Shown: positions 1 to 12,392, numbered from the stretch's first letter. The stretch is 64,000 nt of DNA from Penicillus capitatus (GCA_965649825.1 OZ287696.1:186001-250000), one strand, 5' to 3'. Notes: generated from the letters alone by a model not told the origin. Numbers and translations are program-made.

Positions 1-2097
1 GAACCTCGCCAATGGAGTGCATCCGCAAGGAACGATGCCGCATCCCACGACGGTGGATCCAGCCAATCTCCAACTTCCTCCTCAGCCGCCACATTCTGCC
101 TCTCCTGCTCGCGTCAAAGATTCTCAAGTCATTCGCAGTACCAAAGCGCCTGGTGGGAGTCGTCCCATGACAGCAGAGGATCCTCAACGACCGATCTCTT
201 TGCTGACAGATGATGGTGGTATAACGGTCGAAATCGATAACTCTGTGTTACAAGCGGTCAAGGCAGCCATGGCAGAGAAGGCATCGGATGAGCATCAAGC
301 ATCAAGAGATCCCAACAACCGGACGTCTCAGGGCGATCCTAACTCTCCAAGGCATGGCACAGAAGAGACAGTACATCTGAGAGGCGGCGCCGCCGTCGCT
401 GCCGCCGCCGGTCTCCCAGATCCTCCGATGCATGGTCTGACAAATAGAAGACAACTGGAACAGGGGGTCATCTGTTACTCTGAACCTAAAGACTTCTCAG
501 CTCAGTCCAATCGACATCCGATGGGAGGAGAGTTCAACGCCGCAGGAGCAAACGGCCATTTGGCGCATTTGTTTACGTTGTCTGCTCCGGTAGTGACAAC
601 ACCATTGCCTACCGATCTTCCGATCCCTCCCAGAAGTGCGTGTGTGAGGGAGATGCGAAGATGCTTGATACAGGGATCTGTTTTTAGCTGGCATGGCATC
701 CTATGGAACGGGAAGCTTCATTCCACGAAACGCCCAGTATGTGACAGAACAGCGAAAATCACGCGAACAGGCCGAGAAAGATGCTCAGGTAACACATAGC
801 ATGGTAAAGACGCAGGGCGCCTCTACCTGGAATGTCCTTGGAGGCGACGACAACCGAAGGCAATACAGAGGATGGTTGGAGTACTCGTTCCGGATCAAAC
901 GCTTCCGAAAAGACAGAACAGGTAGAGAACCGGAATCACCCACGCGGCAGGTAGATCGACGGTTGATAGATCGATGTACTTGTGTGATGACTGTCTGCAC
1001 TGTGATGCTCAGGTTTTCTCCCTCTAACCATCAGCAATGGTCGTCCTCTGCCAGTTCGAATCGTTCCTACACGCAAACGCCTCCGCACAGCTACGGTCAG
1101 GTTGAACAGGGACGTCCGATGTCGAATGGGGCCAACGATTCCTGGCAGATTAAACAAGACCGTCCAGGTCCGTCCTTCCACTTCCCGCATCCCGGAATGA
1201 GGGTACCGCCTTTAGCTATCACAAGTGCTGGCGATCTGAGTGAGTATTACAAGGCCTATGGTGAAGTGGCGAATGCCTTTGTGTCCACAGAAGCAATGGG
1301 TCGCGTACCAAATCATGGAGCCACCTATATTCCCTATCCCAACGTCGCAAGTCAACCCCCTTTCCAGCTCGATATCTCCGATATGACCATAACCGTCACA
1401 GGTTTGCCAGCACACCAAGGTTATGCGGAATTCCCGACATCGATGCCAGCAACAACGCCTGCCACGACGTTTCATCCTTCGAGTGTTCCACCCAGACCAG
1501 GGCTCGGACATGGGACACACAATCAGAGTAAGGGAGATGGACGTGCATACGCTCCTGATGTGACGTGTCTCTGCTTGGGCAGATCCACCAAACATCCCAC
1601 GTAATCGCAGAGATGGAGAACGATGGAATACAATGGTTCGCAACGACCGTTCCTCCGTGGATCGCAGTTCCACTCCGGATAGTCTCCACAGTCAAGGACT
1701 GGTTCGTCGAGGCATGGAGAGTGGAAACAGATGGGAAGGAAAGCAATTGATACGCAACGTGCCCAATCTTCATCTGACGCAGCAGCGTCCCATGGATCCA
1801 CTGTTCAAGTCCGTACGAGACGGAAGCTCCGATGATGATGGTGGTGTGCATTCGGGTCGAACCAATCTCGAAACGCTCTTCAATCCTCGGCCTCCTTTTC
1901 GGGGACCGCCTCTTAACACCCGACACCAACGCCATCGACGACCAAGTCCAAGAGACGACCGATCACGTTTCCCTTTGAAAGATGCCGATTTCCCATCGTT
2001 GGAATCGGCACGCGGTGCGAAACGTTCACCCACGCCATCCAGTCAGTCAGAGACACCGAAAGGGAATGAAAAGCCTTCCCACGTTTCAGGCCGTTAG
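1..2097 (+). CDS. Low-complexity protein, 5' end outside the window
   Basis: The reading frame is already open at the left edge and ends at a TAG at 2095-2097. Two introns are clear: 636-687 (GT..TTTTAG, phase 1) and 1528-1582 (GTAAGG..GGGCAG). Both are needed to join frames. Two further in-frame candidates, 789-815 and about 953-1014, can be spliced or retained without a frame change. The product is rich in Pro, Ser, Gln, Asn and Arg, with no catalytic domain. The last exon carries an Arg-rich stretch followed by FPLKDADFPSLESARG. DFPSL-type motifs occur in several RNA-binding or translation-linked proteins, so a cytoplasmic RNA-associated scaffold is possible, but this is inference. Any folded domain may lie upstream of the window. 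I do not recognise the family. Confidence 0.6.
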
Positions 2098-2941
2098 ATA
2101 TACTGCTTCTGTTTTTGATGAGGATATGTGTAATCTCTGTGTGTAGCGGACAGCCCTGTCAAGTACTGTTGAGGGATCTTTGTGTGTCTACCTCCCTCCC
2201 TCCCTTGCCTGCACGTCTGTCTGGCAATCCATCTTCTTTCACTGTGAATTCAGCTGTGAGTATTCGAATCTATCACACTACTCATAGCGCGTTACTTGAA
2301 ATGACGAAGCTGCGCGGCAATGCGTGTCGTTCACAGGCTGATGTATATCTTTGCGTTATCCGCCGTTTTGCCGTTCTTCTAAGCAACCCGTCGTCACTAC
2401 GCCCAAAGAAACCCCGTCCGCGACGCCGTTTCGCCTTATCTCAGAAAACATGTCTGCCCGAAGAATCGCAGTTTTGCAATGGAATGCTCGACATCAAGGC
2501 AGAGTCACAGAGATCGTCACCGAAGAGGAAGCTGAACGAGAAAGAAGGGTAAGGCAGACAGTCACCGCCTGCCGCTTTATCTGAGATGTCAGAGGAGTAG
2601 GAACGCCGACCAGACGGGCCTGGACCCTCCAACCCATCCAGTATTCGACAGGGAGATGAAAATACAATAACAAACGGCGGTAGGATGTCGACCAGTGACA
2701 GCTACGGCCACAACACGCGTCCTTCTTTCTAGCTCTGCCCAAGCGAAACACCCTTTCGAGAATCGCACACTGTGTTCGAAACGGACTGAATCGTGTTTGG
2801 AGACGCAAGAGAGCAGAGAGTATGGACAGATCTCTGGCGGCTGGTGTTGAATGGAAGGTGTGTCTTGTGTAGAGCAACGGTCCAGTGCTGTGGCCGAAAG
2901 GGACGCGATGCCGTCCATCGACAACGATCCGACACGATCAA
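2098..2941. other. Intergenic stretch, no supported gene
   Basis: No recognisable product. A short frame at about 2450-2550 begins MSARRIAVLQWNARHQG and runs to a possible GTAAGG donor, so a small unrecognised exon is possible. No continuation could be established. The rest probably holds the 3' UTR of the upstream gene and the promoter of the next. Confidence 0.35.
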
Positions 2942-3519
2942 ATGATCATCCCGGCGGTGAAGCGTCGTTTCAGTGTGGTCGCTCGTTGCAATGACGGCGT
3001 TGCTGTTGACAGGCGTCCGCTATTTGAAGGATCTCAGAATCGTCCGGGCATCTTCTTTTAAGCGCGACACTCATGAGGCGGTTCTGTGCGACTGGGAGTC
3101 TTTTCAGGCGAAACCAAAAAGGGGCGATATGGGAAATGTAAATCAGGGATACTTCAAACGTCCTCTCTACTTAGTGCCAGAATGGACACAGGATGCTGGT
3201 GAAGCAAAGGTACGCCGCCTTTGCCGAAGGCACTGTGTATGTACGTACGGTGCAGATTTCGTCATTCGTGTTGCTCACGAGCAAGGATCGACCGGAAGGA
3301 GATTTGACGCTGTTTCGGACGGTGGATAGATATTTTGTTCACCTGCAGCCTATTCGCGATCCGGACACTCGACAACGTATCACGCATCTCAAACTTCTAC
3401 GAGCTCCGAAGGACGAAGATCTGAAACTGTTCTGGCAGCATTCCATTGGAGATATCAACGACCGTCGCGGTAGTCGCACACAGTTGTATCTGTGCTGGCG
3501 ATCAGAAATTCTCTCGTGA
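2942..3519 (+). CDS. MABP-like beta-prism protein A (tandem paralog)
   Basis: Three exons are inferred: 2942-2972, 3013-3209 and 3256-3519, giving 163 aa. Intron 1 is 40 nt (phase 1) and intron 2 is 46 nt (phase 0). After a short basic N-terminus (AVKRRFS) come three related strands-and-loop units. They begin YLKDLRIV, ISSFVLL and ITHLKLLR, and two end in loops of the form GNVNQG..LYLVPEW and GDINDRRG..LYLCWR. The N-(I/L/V)-N-x-G-x(3-6)-YLC pattern resembles the MABP beta-prism, a membrane-associated fold found in MVB12 and some DENN proteins. Assignment rests on motif resemblance only. Both intron positions and the domain order match the next gene, so the two arose by tandem duplication. The start is uncertain because the frame is open for some codons upstream. 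Confidence 0.6.
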
Positions 3520-3758
3520 ACATTCATAAAATTCAGCACTCATAAATCGTTGCGTTTTACATGTATAGCGACCAAAAACCTCAACACTCATTGTACTAGT
3601 TATTAGTTAGAAGTCGAATGCTCGGAGATCACCTTCTGTGATGTCAATGCCTGAGATGTAAGAAGCGCAGTCATCATCGTTGCCAACCCAGAGACCGTTC
3701 TGGTGGCCCGTCGGCTGATCCGTTGACAGATGTCGGCCGTCGTCGGTTAGGAGAAGTT

Positions 3759-4815
3759 ATGCGACAGCAATCATCGCATCAGACGAAGGTGCGTTCGATT
3801 TCTGAGGGTTCGTTCGTCAAGATGATGACTCGGTCGATGCGCAAACGTGTAGAGAGCAACGATAGCGAAAAGCAAAAAGAAAGAAAAAGAAAAGCAAACG
3901 CGACAGCCGTCGAAGAGACCCACGACGCGCCAACGACGGAGACGACCTCCGTGCATCCTCGCAACCAGACTAAGAAAACGCGTGACGCCAGGGCACATGG
4001 GAACCCTCGAGACGAGGGCGCCGACGGTACGGCGAAAGCAAAGAAGGTCCTTCGCCGTCGTTTCAAAATGCCCCTGACGTCTTTGCTTCGTTGAAGCCCC
4101 CGAAGGCCGGAGTCATCTTGAGGAGAAAGCGTAAGAAATCACTGCCTGTAAAGAAGAAAAAGAAAGCTCCCGTGCCGTTCTATTCGGCAGCCATGCGTCC
4201 GAGAAAGCAAGAAGAAGGTGTGTGCCGAGATGACGGACTCTTTGGCAGTCTTGGCACCAGGGACGTTTTATCTCAAAGATCTGCAAATCGTCTGCACGGC
4301 AACGGAGGCGCCACGACCCTCGCGCTGCGTCGAGTGCGTCAATCATTTTAAGGAAGACATCTTTGGCCTCGGAGGCGAGAACATAAACATGGGATTTCCC
4401 GGATTGCACCCCATGTACTTCGTTCCGATCTGGACGACCGAACGCGAGGCAGCCAAAGTAGACCCTTCGCTTTTCAAGCTTTCGAATGTGTGAGATGTGT
4501 TTATTGTTTTAGATCACAGGTTTTGAACTTGTGGTATCGCCAGTCGAAGATCCCTCTCGGCAGAATCTCTATCTTGGTATTCCTGGACGCTTCGTTTATC
4601 TCGTGCCCACCTTCGACCCCTCGACCGAAGGACGCATCATCGGCGTACAGCTCTATCGTTCACGTAAATTTAATCCTCCGGCGTTTGGCTGGTCGAATAC
4701 GACGCAGAATATCAATGAGGGTCGTGGCGGCGATCATCTCTGCCTTCAGTGGGATCTAGGCACCGAACAGGACATCCCCGGCCACAGATTTCGTTTTCGT
4801 TTCTGGAGAAGATAA
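3759..4815 (+). CDS. MABP-like beta-prism protein B with Lys/Arg-rich N-terminal extension
   Basis: Four exons fit the frame: 3759-4046, 4097-4217, 4249-4457 and 4513-4815, about 306 aa. The first two exons encode a strongly basic segment with several Lys/Arg clusters (KQKERKRK, RRKRKK, VKKKKK), likely nuclear-targeting or nucleic-acid binding. The last two encode the beta-prism: FYLKDLQIV, then GENINMGFPG..MYFVPIW, FVYLVPTFDP, and TQNINEGRGG near the end. The intron after E-A-A-K (phase 0) and the phase-1 intron just before the prism sit at the same places as in the upstream paralog. The alternative is that the basic exons are a separate gene and the prism starts at ATG 4230. I prefer one gene because the 31-nt intron 4218-4248 joins them in frame. 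Function unknown. Confidence 0.55.
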
Positions 4816-5313
4816 TCCAAATGCCTGGGCATCTGTGTACTTGACGGCATGACATTGACTAAGCACTTGAGTTTTTTTGTTTCATTTTGGGTTGCCCAGT
4901 GAACGGTTGGCCGTGAAGGAAGGCCCTGTCTCTAGCGGATACTCTCTGCCACTCGACGGTTGACACGAATCGCCTCGAGTTCAGTATTCCGCTACGAATG
5001 GCGCGCCGCGTCCGGAATCTGATGGCCCAAGGCAGCCGTCCGTTACCGCGTTGCAATGAGCTTCGGAGCACAGCAATTTCTTGGTCGATGACTTAGAATG
5101 TCTCAACATTTCGACCGTTCTCCGTTTTCTCCTTGCTAAACTAACCGGCCTTTCAGAGTCAAGCACATTTCGCTAAGTGTTCGACACTTGGCGCAACCCA
5201 TCAGTTCAAGCTTATCCGTCAAACGGCGTCGCGTCTTCCGTTCGTTTTACCTTCCTGTGATCCAAAATCCTTCTCGTGTCTTGCCGAAGCATTCGTGAAG
5301 CCCTCTGGAAAGA
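4816..5313. other. Intergenic spacer between beta-prism gene B and the Kazal gene
   Basis: No coding signal supported. Presumed 3' region of the beta-prism gene and promoter of the Kazal gene. Confidence 0.4.
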
Positions 5314-7406
5314 ATGAAGACTTCTGTTTTGCTACTCCTGATTCTTGCATGTTCCGCATTGACGCACGTGCGTGCCGACAAACGAAACAAAGAAAATTCC
5401 TACCGGGGAACGCGAAAAAGTACGTCGAGGAGAGCGCGCGGCCGAAGAACGTCGTGCCAGAAAGGCCACGCCCGCGATGCCTCTTTCTTCTCGCTTTACA
5501 GCGACGGTTGCCTGTTTGAAATGGATAAACCGAACGCGCGCGTTTAGGGCACGACGCCTGTTGTGCTGTAAACTACTGGACGTTTCCTGTTGTTAGGTAA
5601 AAAGAAGACACAAGAGACATGCTTCTGCAGTGCATTGTTTGACCCCGTCTGCGGAAAGGACGGTCATACCTATGCCAATCTGGGCTGTGCCGCATGCACT
5701 GATACAGAAGTGGACTGTGCTGGATTGTGCCCCTGCAATAGAGCAACTGTTTGCTCATGTCTCGAAACATATGATCCAGTCTGTGGCTGGGATGACAAGG
5801 ACTATCCGAGTCCATGCGAGGCGGGATGTGCCGGAGCGGGTGTCGCCTGTAAGGGCAAATGCCCATGCCGAGGACAACAGGACCCCGATACCTGTGTCTG
5901 CCAAGAGATATATGCCCCTGTGTGCTCCACTGAAGGGGAGACATTCGAAAATGAATGTCGGGCCAAGTGTGCCGGTGCTGCAATCGAGTGTGATCGAAAG
6001 TGCCCCTGCAAGAAAGGTGCGGCAGTTGAGATGTGGATGACTCGGATTTCATGCGTGGATGCTGCTTAGCCTGTGCTCAAGTGCAATGCCTTATGGATCC
6101 CTGCGACGGGGCGACGTGTCCTGGGCATCCAAAAGCGAAATGCATCGCCGATTATTGTGGAGGATGCAACAAAAACTTCTACGTTGATGGAAAAATCGTC
6201 GACTGCGGTAGGCAATCATCACAGCACGCGTTTGTGGAATGTCACTCTATGGATTCTTTGCAGCAGACGATCAAGATCCAGGATGCGTCTGTCCCCAAAA
6301 CGCTGACCCCGTAAGTGTCTTTTCCGAGATCTAAACGTCATCGCGCTGTTCCAGGTCTGCGGTACTGACAATAAAGGATACAACAATGGCTGCTACGCAA
6401 AATGCGCAGGCGTAGAAGTCGCATGCAAGGGAACCTGTCCTTGCAGTACGTACTGCTGACGTCCCACTGTCAGAAAGCGTCAAGGACATATGTTATGTAG
6501 AATGCCAAGCGTCGACCATCAAATGCGCTGAGAATCCCTGCGACAAGGCCACGTGTCCCGCCTATCCCGAAGCAACATGCGTCCCCGACTACTGCAAGGG
6601 ATGCGATGCGGTGGATTTCAAAATCAACGATCGCATCGTGGACTGTGGTGCGTAACAGCACACTCTCGACAATACTCGCCAATCCTTAACGCTTTGTACG
6701 CTGCAGAGGACGCAGGTGGATGTGTCTGCACACAACAGTATGATCCCGTAAGCCTGCCTCGACGTCTGAACGGTGTGCAAGTTGAGTGAGGGGGCTTAGG
6801 TGTGCGGTGTCGACGGGAAGACATATGGAAATGCATGCACTGCGAGCTGCGGCAAAGTGGATGTCGCATGCGAAGGCGAATGTCCTTGCAAACCAAGTCC
6901 CTCATCTCTATCCTGCGTTAGAAGAGGAAAGCCATGCGACTGTTCTAGAGTGCAATGGTGTCATCGTTCAGTGCCTCATCAATCCTTGCGACAATGAGAA
7001 GTGTCCAGCCCATCCGACAGCAAACTGCCAGCCGAATTACTGCAACGAATGCCGTGCCGAGTTCTTTTTGAATGGGGCAAAAGTGGACTGCAGTAAGCCC
7101 ATTGTGCCTTAGACGCTGCGCCGTCCTGATATGCCTTCTTCTGTGCTTTCAGATGCGACGCCCAGATGCAGCGAAAAGGTCAATCTCTGATCCAGTGACA
7201 ACTGTTCTGCCTCGAGCGTCTGCCGTGTGCTGTAGAAAGAGGAATGTGAGTTCGCTTATGGACTCTTCTCCAAGTACTCTGGAAGCAAGAAAGAGTGCTG
7301 CGGTGGTCTGCGTTGCTGTCGCTGCAATCCTGTCGAAAGAGGAATGTCGCTCTATTTCGACAATCGTGGAATATGTCTGTCAAACTGCGCTCAATGTGAA
7401 GGGTAG
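5314..7406 (+). CDS. Secreted multi-domain Kazal-type protease inhibitor with NPC-type Cys modules
   Basis: ATG 5314 starts a clear signal peptide (MKTSVLLLLILACSALTHVRA). The first intron is about 5420-5596. After it come five Kazal-like units with the pattern C-x-C..(Y/A)DPVCG.DG.TY.N.C...C..(V/I).C.G.CPC. Three other Cys modules of the form NPCD..(T/K)CP..P.A.C.P.YC..C.A.F......VDC are interspersed, and a Cys-rich tail holds two adjacent CC pairs. About nine short introns occur. Two interrupt Kazal units at the same place, between DP and VCG, and one is only 28 nt (6449-6476). Kazal domains inhibit serine proteases in the extracellular space. The target is not predictable because the P1 positions differ between units. 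The stop follows AQCEG at 7404-7406. Exon order is well supported by the Cys spacing. Confidence 0.85.
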
Positions 7407-9528
7407 AATAACGTATGGATCCGTTTTTGCTCACTGCGTCTTTTCCTTGTTTATCTGCCAAAGTGAGCCGACCCACTTGAGAAAAACATTCCGATTATCA
7501 CCTCCGTGAATCTTTAAAGATCCGAAGACATTTGATTCATCTGTACTAACTAACTGACTGACGGGTTGGATGATGGATATCTTTACGCTTTGTTGGCTGA
7601 TTAGCTACGGATTGATGCGTTACCCCCACTGTCGCTGAAAGTTAGTGTAATTCCGTGAATCGCATTCAATTCAAACTAATAAGAATAACATCTAAGAGAA
7701 GGGTTTAGCCCACCGTATCATGAGGACCGTGATGCGTGGAGATCTGTTTGTGCTGCGACCTACCTGTTCGATCTCTTTTTGCGCGAATAAGAGAATTCAT
7801 TCGCTACGCGGCAAAGACCAGTTCCGAATGCTCTTCACGTCTTTAAGGGAGTTTTATGAAGAATTGAGTGATATGTTTCCTCCATGCGAATGCACAGACG
7901 GCACTGTTTCTCGTCGCCCTTGTTCTTCGGACAAAGCATCCGTGTAGGGCACATGGATCGTTAACGGAATCGATAAAGCGCCGCGTTTCAGCGCAGCCGT
8001 TCGTACTTCGTATGCATCGAAGTATGCTTGTGACGAGAATGCTTTCCATGACGATCGAGTGACAGACATCCAAGGAAGGTAGAACGACTCGCGAATGCAG
8101 CGCCTCGACAGGCAAATGCCAACAGGTTTTGTTCTGTTGATGGTCTGATTGTCTTGTACCTGACCTGACTGGCTTCTTGTCCATCATTCTCCGGACATAG
8201 AAACAACAGTCGACGATCACTCGGCTCATACAGATGCAACTGTTCACGGCAACATAGAGAAACTGAGGAAACTGCGCAAAAGGAAACCGGTATGAACTTA
8301 ATCGGTGTGCACGTTTACAAGCATGGATGTTTGGGAGTCCCGTTTTGGGAGTTTTAGAAGCGAGGATGAGAGGAGACGGTTGCCAAGCATCCGAATTGGA
8401 TGAGGATGAAAAATGTTCATCAAATAGATGCCTTCCGGAATCATGCCTAAGAACACGCCGAGCATTTCACCGCGAAAGGCAGGAAGGAGGTGATGGTGCA
8501 TACCACTTCGTTAATGATCTGGCCTTGACATCCCACGTCACATCAGCTTTATCTTGTCCAAATCCAAACACAACATTGCGAGGTCATTCATTCGTGATGC
8601 TAGAGCACACGTGGTCAGATCTTCCAGGATTCGATCCGTTCGCGTATCGACGCACGGACACGTTTCATCGTCAAAAGAATGCAGCAGCTAGGAATCTGTT
8701 CATCGCCGTCTTAATGATACGTTTTAACACATTCAGCGTTAGCACGATGGTATATAGATTAAAAGCCGGATTCGAGACAACAGTACGTAACTGATGAAGC
8801 CCCCCTCCGCTTTGTTGATTGATACCATCGTTGTGAAGCTAGAACGTTAAAGTCGAGATTTACCACGAGATCTTATAGCCTAGTGGCGCCATCTCAGTTG
8901 CTCGGTCTGAGTTGTCTGCGTCACGGCCACGGGTTCACAACAGAAGGAATTGGGCAAAACATAGAACAGTCAGCATCTAATGAACGACATGTCGTAAAAT
9001 TCACAACAGGACAAGGAAAAGACCTTTTGATAATGACCAGTTAGTTCACAGCACTTCAGCAAGAAGTTTGAACGAACGCTTGTTCTCTTCGTTGAGCACG
9101 AACATTGCACAAAGATAATTGTGTGTTTTACCCCAAACGCGTCCTACGACAGCTATCCCTGATGAAAAGCGTGGTAATCGCTTTCTTCACAGAAATGAAC
9201 TTGGATTCCAAGTCACGGATGAACATACAGTCAACCACTCAGAGTAACCTCCAAAGGGCAATGGTTGATCAAGTCATGCTAGAAACAGACGAGTTGTTTA
9301 TCCCTCGATCGAGAAGAGAACCTCGACAAAGCGAAAAATTGAGTGAGATACCTTCCTTTGCCGAACAATAATCGTGAATGGCCCACAATGAACGGGCTAT
9401 CCATTGACAACGAACAAAAAGATGCTTTCAAATGGTTGAAACCTTTATGGAAATACCCCGCCGTCGACGGTGTCTGTACATTTCGCCGTGCGATTTCCAA
9501 GGTATGTCCAGCGGGGGTTGATGACCTC
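7407..9528. other. About 2.1 kb without a recognisable gene
   Basis: The longest frames (155 codons on + from 8327, 134 codons on - ending 7843) have no recognisable domain, no convincing splice pairing and unremarkable composition. I see no RNA gene or terminal repeats. It may hold a diverged gene or UTRs. Confidence 0.4.
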
Positions 9529-10132
9529 TCAGTAACGGAATCGGCGTCTCTTGGCACCTACAGCCATATCGCGAACACCGTCGTCACCCCAGTAGTCTCC
9601 GTAATCACCGTCATCGTCGTCGTCATCGTCATCATCTGCGGCTTCGTTAGTTGTATCGTTTTCTGTATCCGTGCCGTTGGCTGGTGCACCATCCTCTTCA
9701 TCATCTGTAGTCGGCGTCGTGCTGGTATCAGGAGTACCCGGAGGGGCACTGGCAACCGGCGCATCGTCGCCGTCATCTGGATCCTCTGGACTGGGAGTTA
9801 CGGAACTGGGAGGCATCGGACTCGCCTCCTCCTCCTCCTCCTCATCATCATCACCATTCGCCTCAGAACCCGGAGTTGCTGGAGGGCTGGGAGATATAGT
9901 CGGAGTTGGGGAGGGGACAGTAGACGGAGTCGGAGTAGTCGGAGAACTGCTGGGAGACGGAGTCGGGGATCGGACAATCGGCGATCTGGTGGGAGATGGA
10001 CGCGGAGATCTGCTGGGAGACGGACGCGGAGATCTGCTGGGGCTAGCAGTAGGTGGACTTGGACTCAGAGTGCCATCGTCGCCAGGTGAGTGATCGTCGT
10101 CGTCGTCATCATCATCATCGTCATCGTCGTCG

Positions 10133-10166
<34 letters not shown>

Positions 10167-10665
10167 CATGCCTGTGTACGTGAACATGCTCGCCTAACTC
10201 GTCATCATCGTGCTTGTGCACGACGTGGACGTGTTCGCCGTCGTCGTCATCATCGTCGTCGTCGTCATCATCGTCATCGTCGTCGTCGTCGTCGTCGTCA
10301 TCGTCATGGTCATGGAAGAAGTGTCTGTGTTTCGTCAATGTGCCGTTTGTCTTGCGATTACTGGTTGTGACGTTTCTGAGTTCAGATGCTCTTTTAGTCC
10401 CACTGACTGCAACCACGGATACGTTCGTGCTAGCAGATGCTGTGAGCACATCATCTTCATCGTCGTCGTCATCATCGTCATCATCATCAACCGGTGTCTC
10501 GGCGGTGGCATTAACATCACCTTCTTTCAGTTGGCGTCCAACGATGCTCTTTGTCTCTGCGCGGCCTCGAAACACATCCAGCCACTTTCTGCCACGCACC
10601 GCTACATACACAAACGCAACTGTGATACCAAAAGACACAAAAGATCTTACGCCGAGCTGAAACAT
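9529..10665 (-). CDS. Asp/His-rich, Ser/Pro-rich protein with N-terminal membrane anchor
   Basis: Uninterrupted 378-codon frame from ATG 10665. Residues 8-24 are hydrophobic (FVSFGITVAFVYVAV) and can act as signal anchor. Then follow long Asp runs broken by short His-rich pieces (HVHVHRH, HFFHDHDDD), a Pro/Ser/Thr segment with repeated SPSRSPRPSP-like units, a mixed Glu/Asp stretch, and a basic tail (GAKRRRFRY). The layout suggests a surface or secreted acidic protein able to bind divalent cations. That is inference from composition. The coding strand is chosen because it gives ATG plus anchor and one long frame. The complementary frames are a by-product of the GAT/GAC repeats. Low-complexity DNA here is prone to length variation. 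Confidence 0.65.
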
Positions 10666-12392
10666 GAGAAAGAAACACGACGGCGAGAAAGAGAAGCACG
10701 ACGACGAGTCGGCGTCCGGGCATTATGCAATCGTCGGCAGCCAACACTGGCAGCCAAACAAATCTCTGTGCCGACTGCTTTAGAAACAAAACGCACAACT
10801 GCGTTAATTCTCGAAGACGGATAACAGATTGTAGAAATGGTCGATCCGCAATGAACACGAAAACGGAGAATAAAATTGCTCCTGCTGTGTCACCGAAATT
10901 GAATACCATGACGCGATTGCTATGGTGATGCCAGTTTCGTGACCACTGCTCTCCATGCATTCGAAGTGAGAACCTCTCTGGCTGATATGGTAGATTCACT
11001 GTCATGTCAGGGAATGTATCTGTGCGAAGGACACACTCTGCTTCACCTCCTTCACTGTCATGCTGCCTCGCACAATGCACACGGTAATTGCGGACGACAT
11101 GCGAAGGGTCTTCGTTTAAGAAGACATGTCCTTATGGTTTAAACTCGAAAAGAAGGTCACGCTCTTTGAGAAGGCAGCCGCCGCCGTACAAAAGAAGTTC
11201 TGTACTTGAACACCGTTTTACTCGTCCGAGCGTGCATGCATGCTTACTCCTAGGGTTGCTAGGAACGAGACAGGCGTCTGATCTCTGTTTTCTTTGTTGT
11301 GTTTACCGCCGCTACGTTCGTCTTCGAAAACGGCGGTCAAGAAGCGTCGAGCCGTTCATCATTTGCATTCGTTGTACGAAACTCCATGAAGGAATTCAGT
11401 CTTCTTCTGATTCTGAATCCATAACATCTGTTATGTCAGTAAAGGACCGCCGAAATTCTCGCAGTCCCTGACAGACAACATGGAAGACGCCAACCATTTT
11501 CGAAAGACGTTCACTCGACTGAAGAAAGGGCGTCTTTTATGTTCTCCCAGACTTTATCTCTTCGCTGAAATCGTTGATCTCTGATTGCCAAGTGGTTTGT
11601 TCCATTTCAATTACGCAACTGCTGTTTCTTGGCTGATGCCTCTCGGAGGAATGCGTTCTGTTCCCTTTAATGGGATCATGCTCCCCTACCTTTTATCTTC
11701 CAATCCGTGGATGCTGCTAATGCGCCACATTGTTAAGTCATCGAGAAAGATAAGACGTCGTCTCGTGCTCTAAAGAGGTAAAGACCTGCTAGATCTGATG
11801 TCATTTTAAGATATGTCGCTTGGAATTGCATTAAAAGCAAAAACAATCGTCGTCGTACTCTCTATTCGAAGATTAGCATAGTACAGTCAGTGACATTATG
11901 TTGCGACTTCCTATTCGCGGAAGATTTCGTGTGATGGGTAGCTCACATTTTGTGTAAGATCGATGTCTGTTGTCAGCGCGTTTTCATCAAGTATTGGATA
12001 GACGTCGGATGCTGTTGAGTGGATGTCATATTTCTGTCCGGGAAGAATTTCTCGACGATTATCGATAACGCGATAGTGGTTCCGCCAGAGGTATACTCGG
12101 AGTGAAAAACTACACATCTTCAGTTCAACTTTTGCGATAGGTCTTCGCGAGAATAATCAGGGAGCTGAATAATACGCGAATGCCTTAGTGTTTATCCCAC
12201 AAGGCAACAACAGCAAATGCCATTGTTGAAAGAATGCTAGCGCAGTGCTGCAATGATGCAAACAAATAAGCAAGTAAAGGCAACTCAGGAAAGTCCTGAT
12301 CAAGTTGTGCAACTGGTGATCTGTAAGAACACGACTCCTTCGGAGTCTTTGATGCGTTCTCACCAAGAATCATCTCTAATAAAAAATCGCAT
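10666..12392. other. About 1.7 kb without a supported gene
   Basis: Nothing recognisable. A 68-codon minus-strand frame (11911-12117, beginning MCSFSLRVYLWRNHYRV) has coding-like composition but no known relatives that I recognise and no clear splice context. No tRNA-like structure or repeats seen. Confidence 0.35.

Noticed and set aside
1045-1075. tRNA B-box-like GTTCGAATC
   Set aside because: No matching A box or cloverleaf; it lies inside the coding frame of the first gene.
8327-8794. 155-codon plus-strand frame
   Set aside because: No ATG context, domain, signal or splice partner; composition is not distinctive.
9343-10824. Plus-strand Arg/Val/Ile- or Ser-rich frames over the Asp repeats
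   Set aside because: Produced by the (GTC/ATC)n complement of GAT/GAC codons; no gene-like features.
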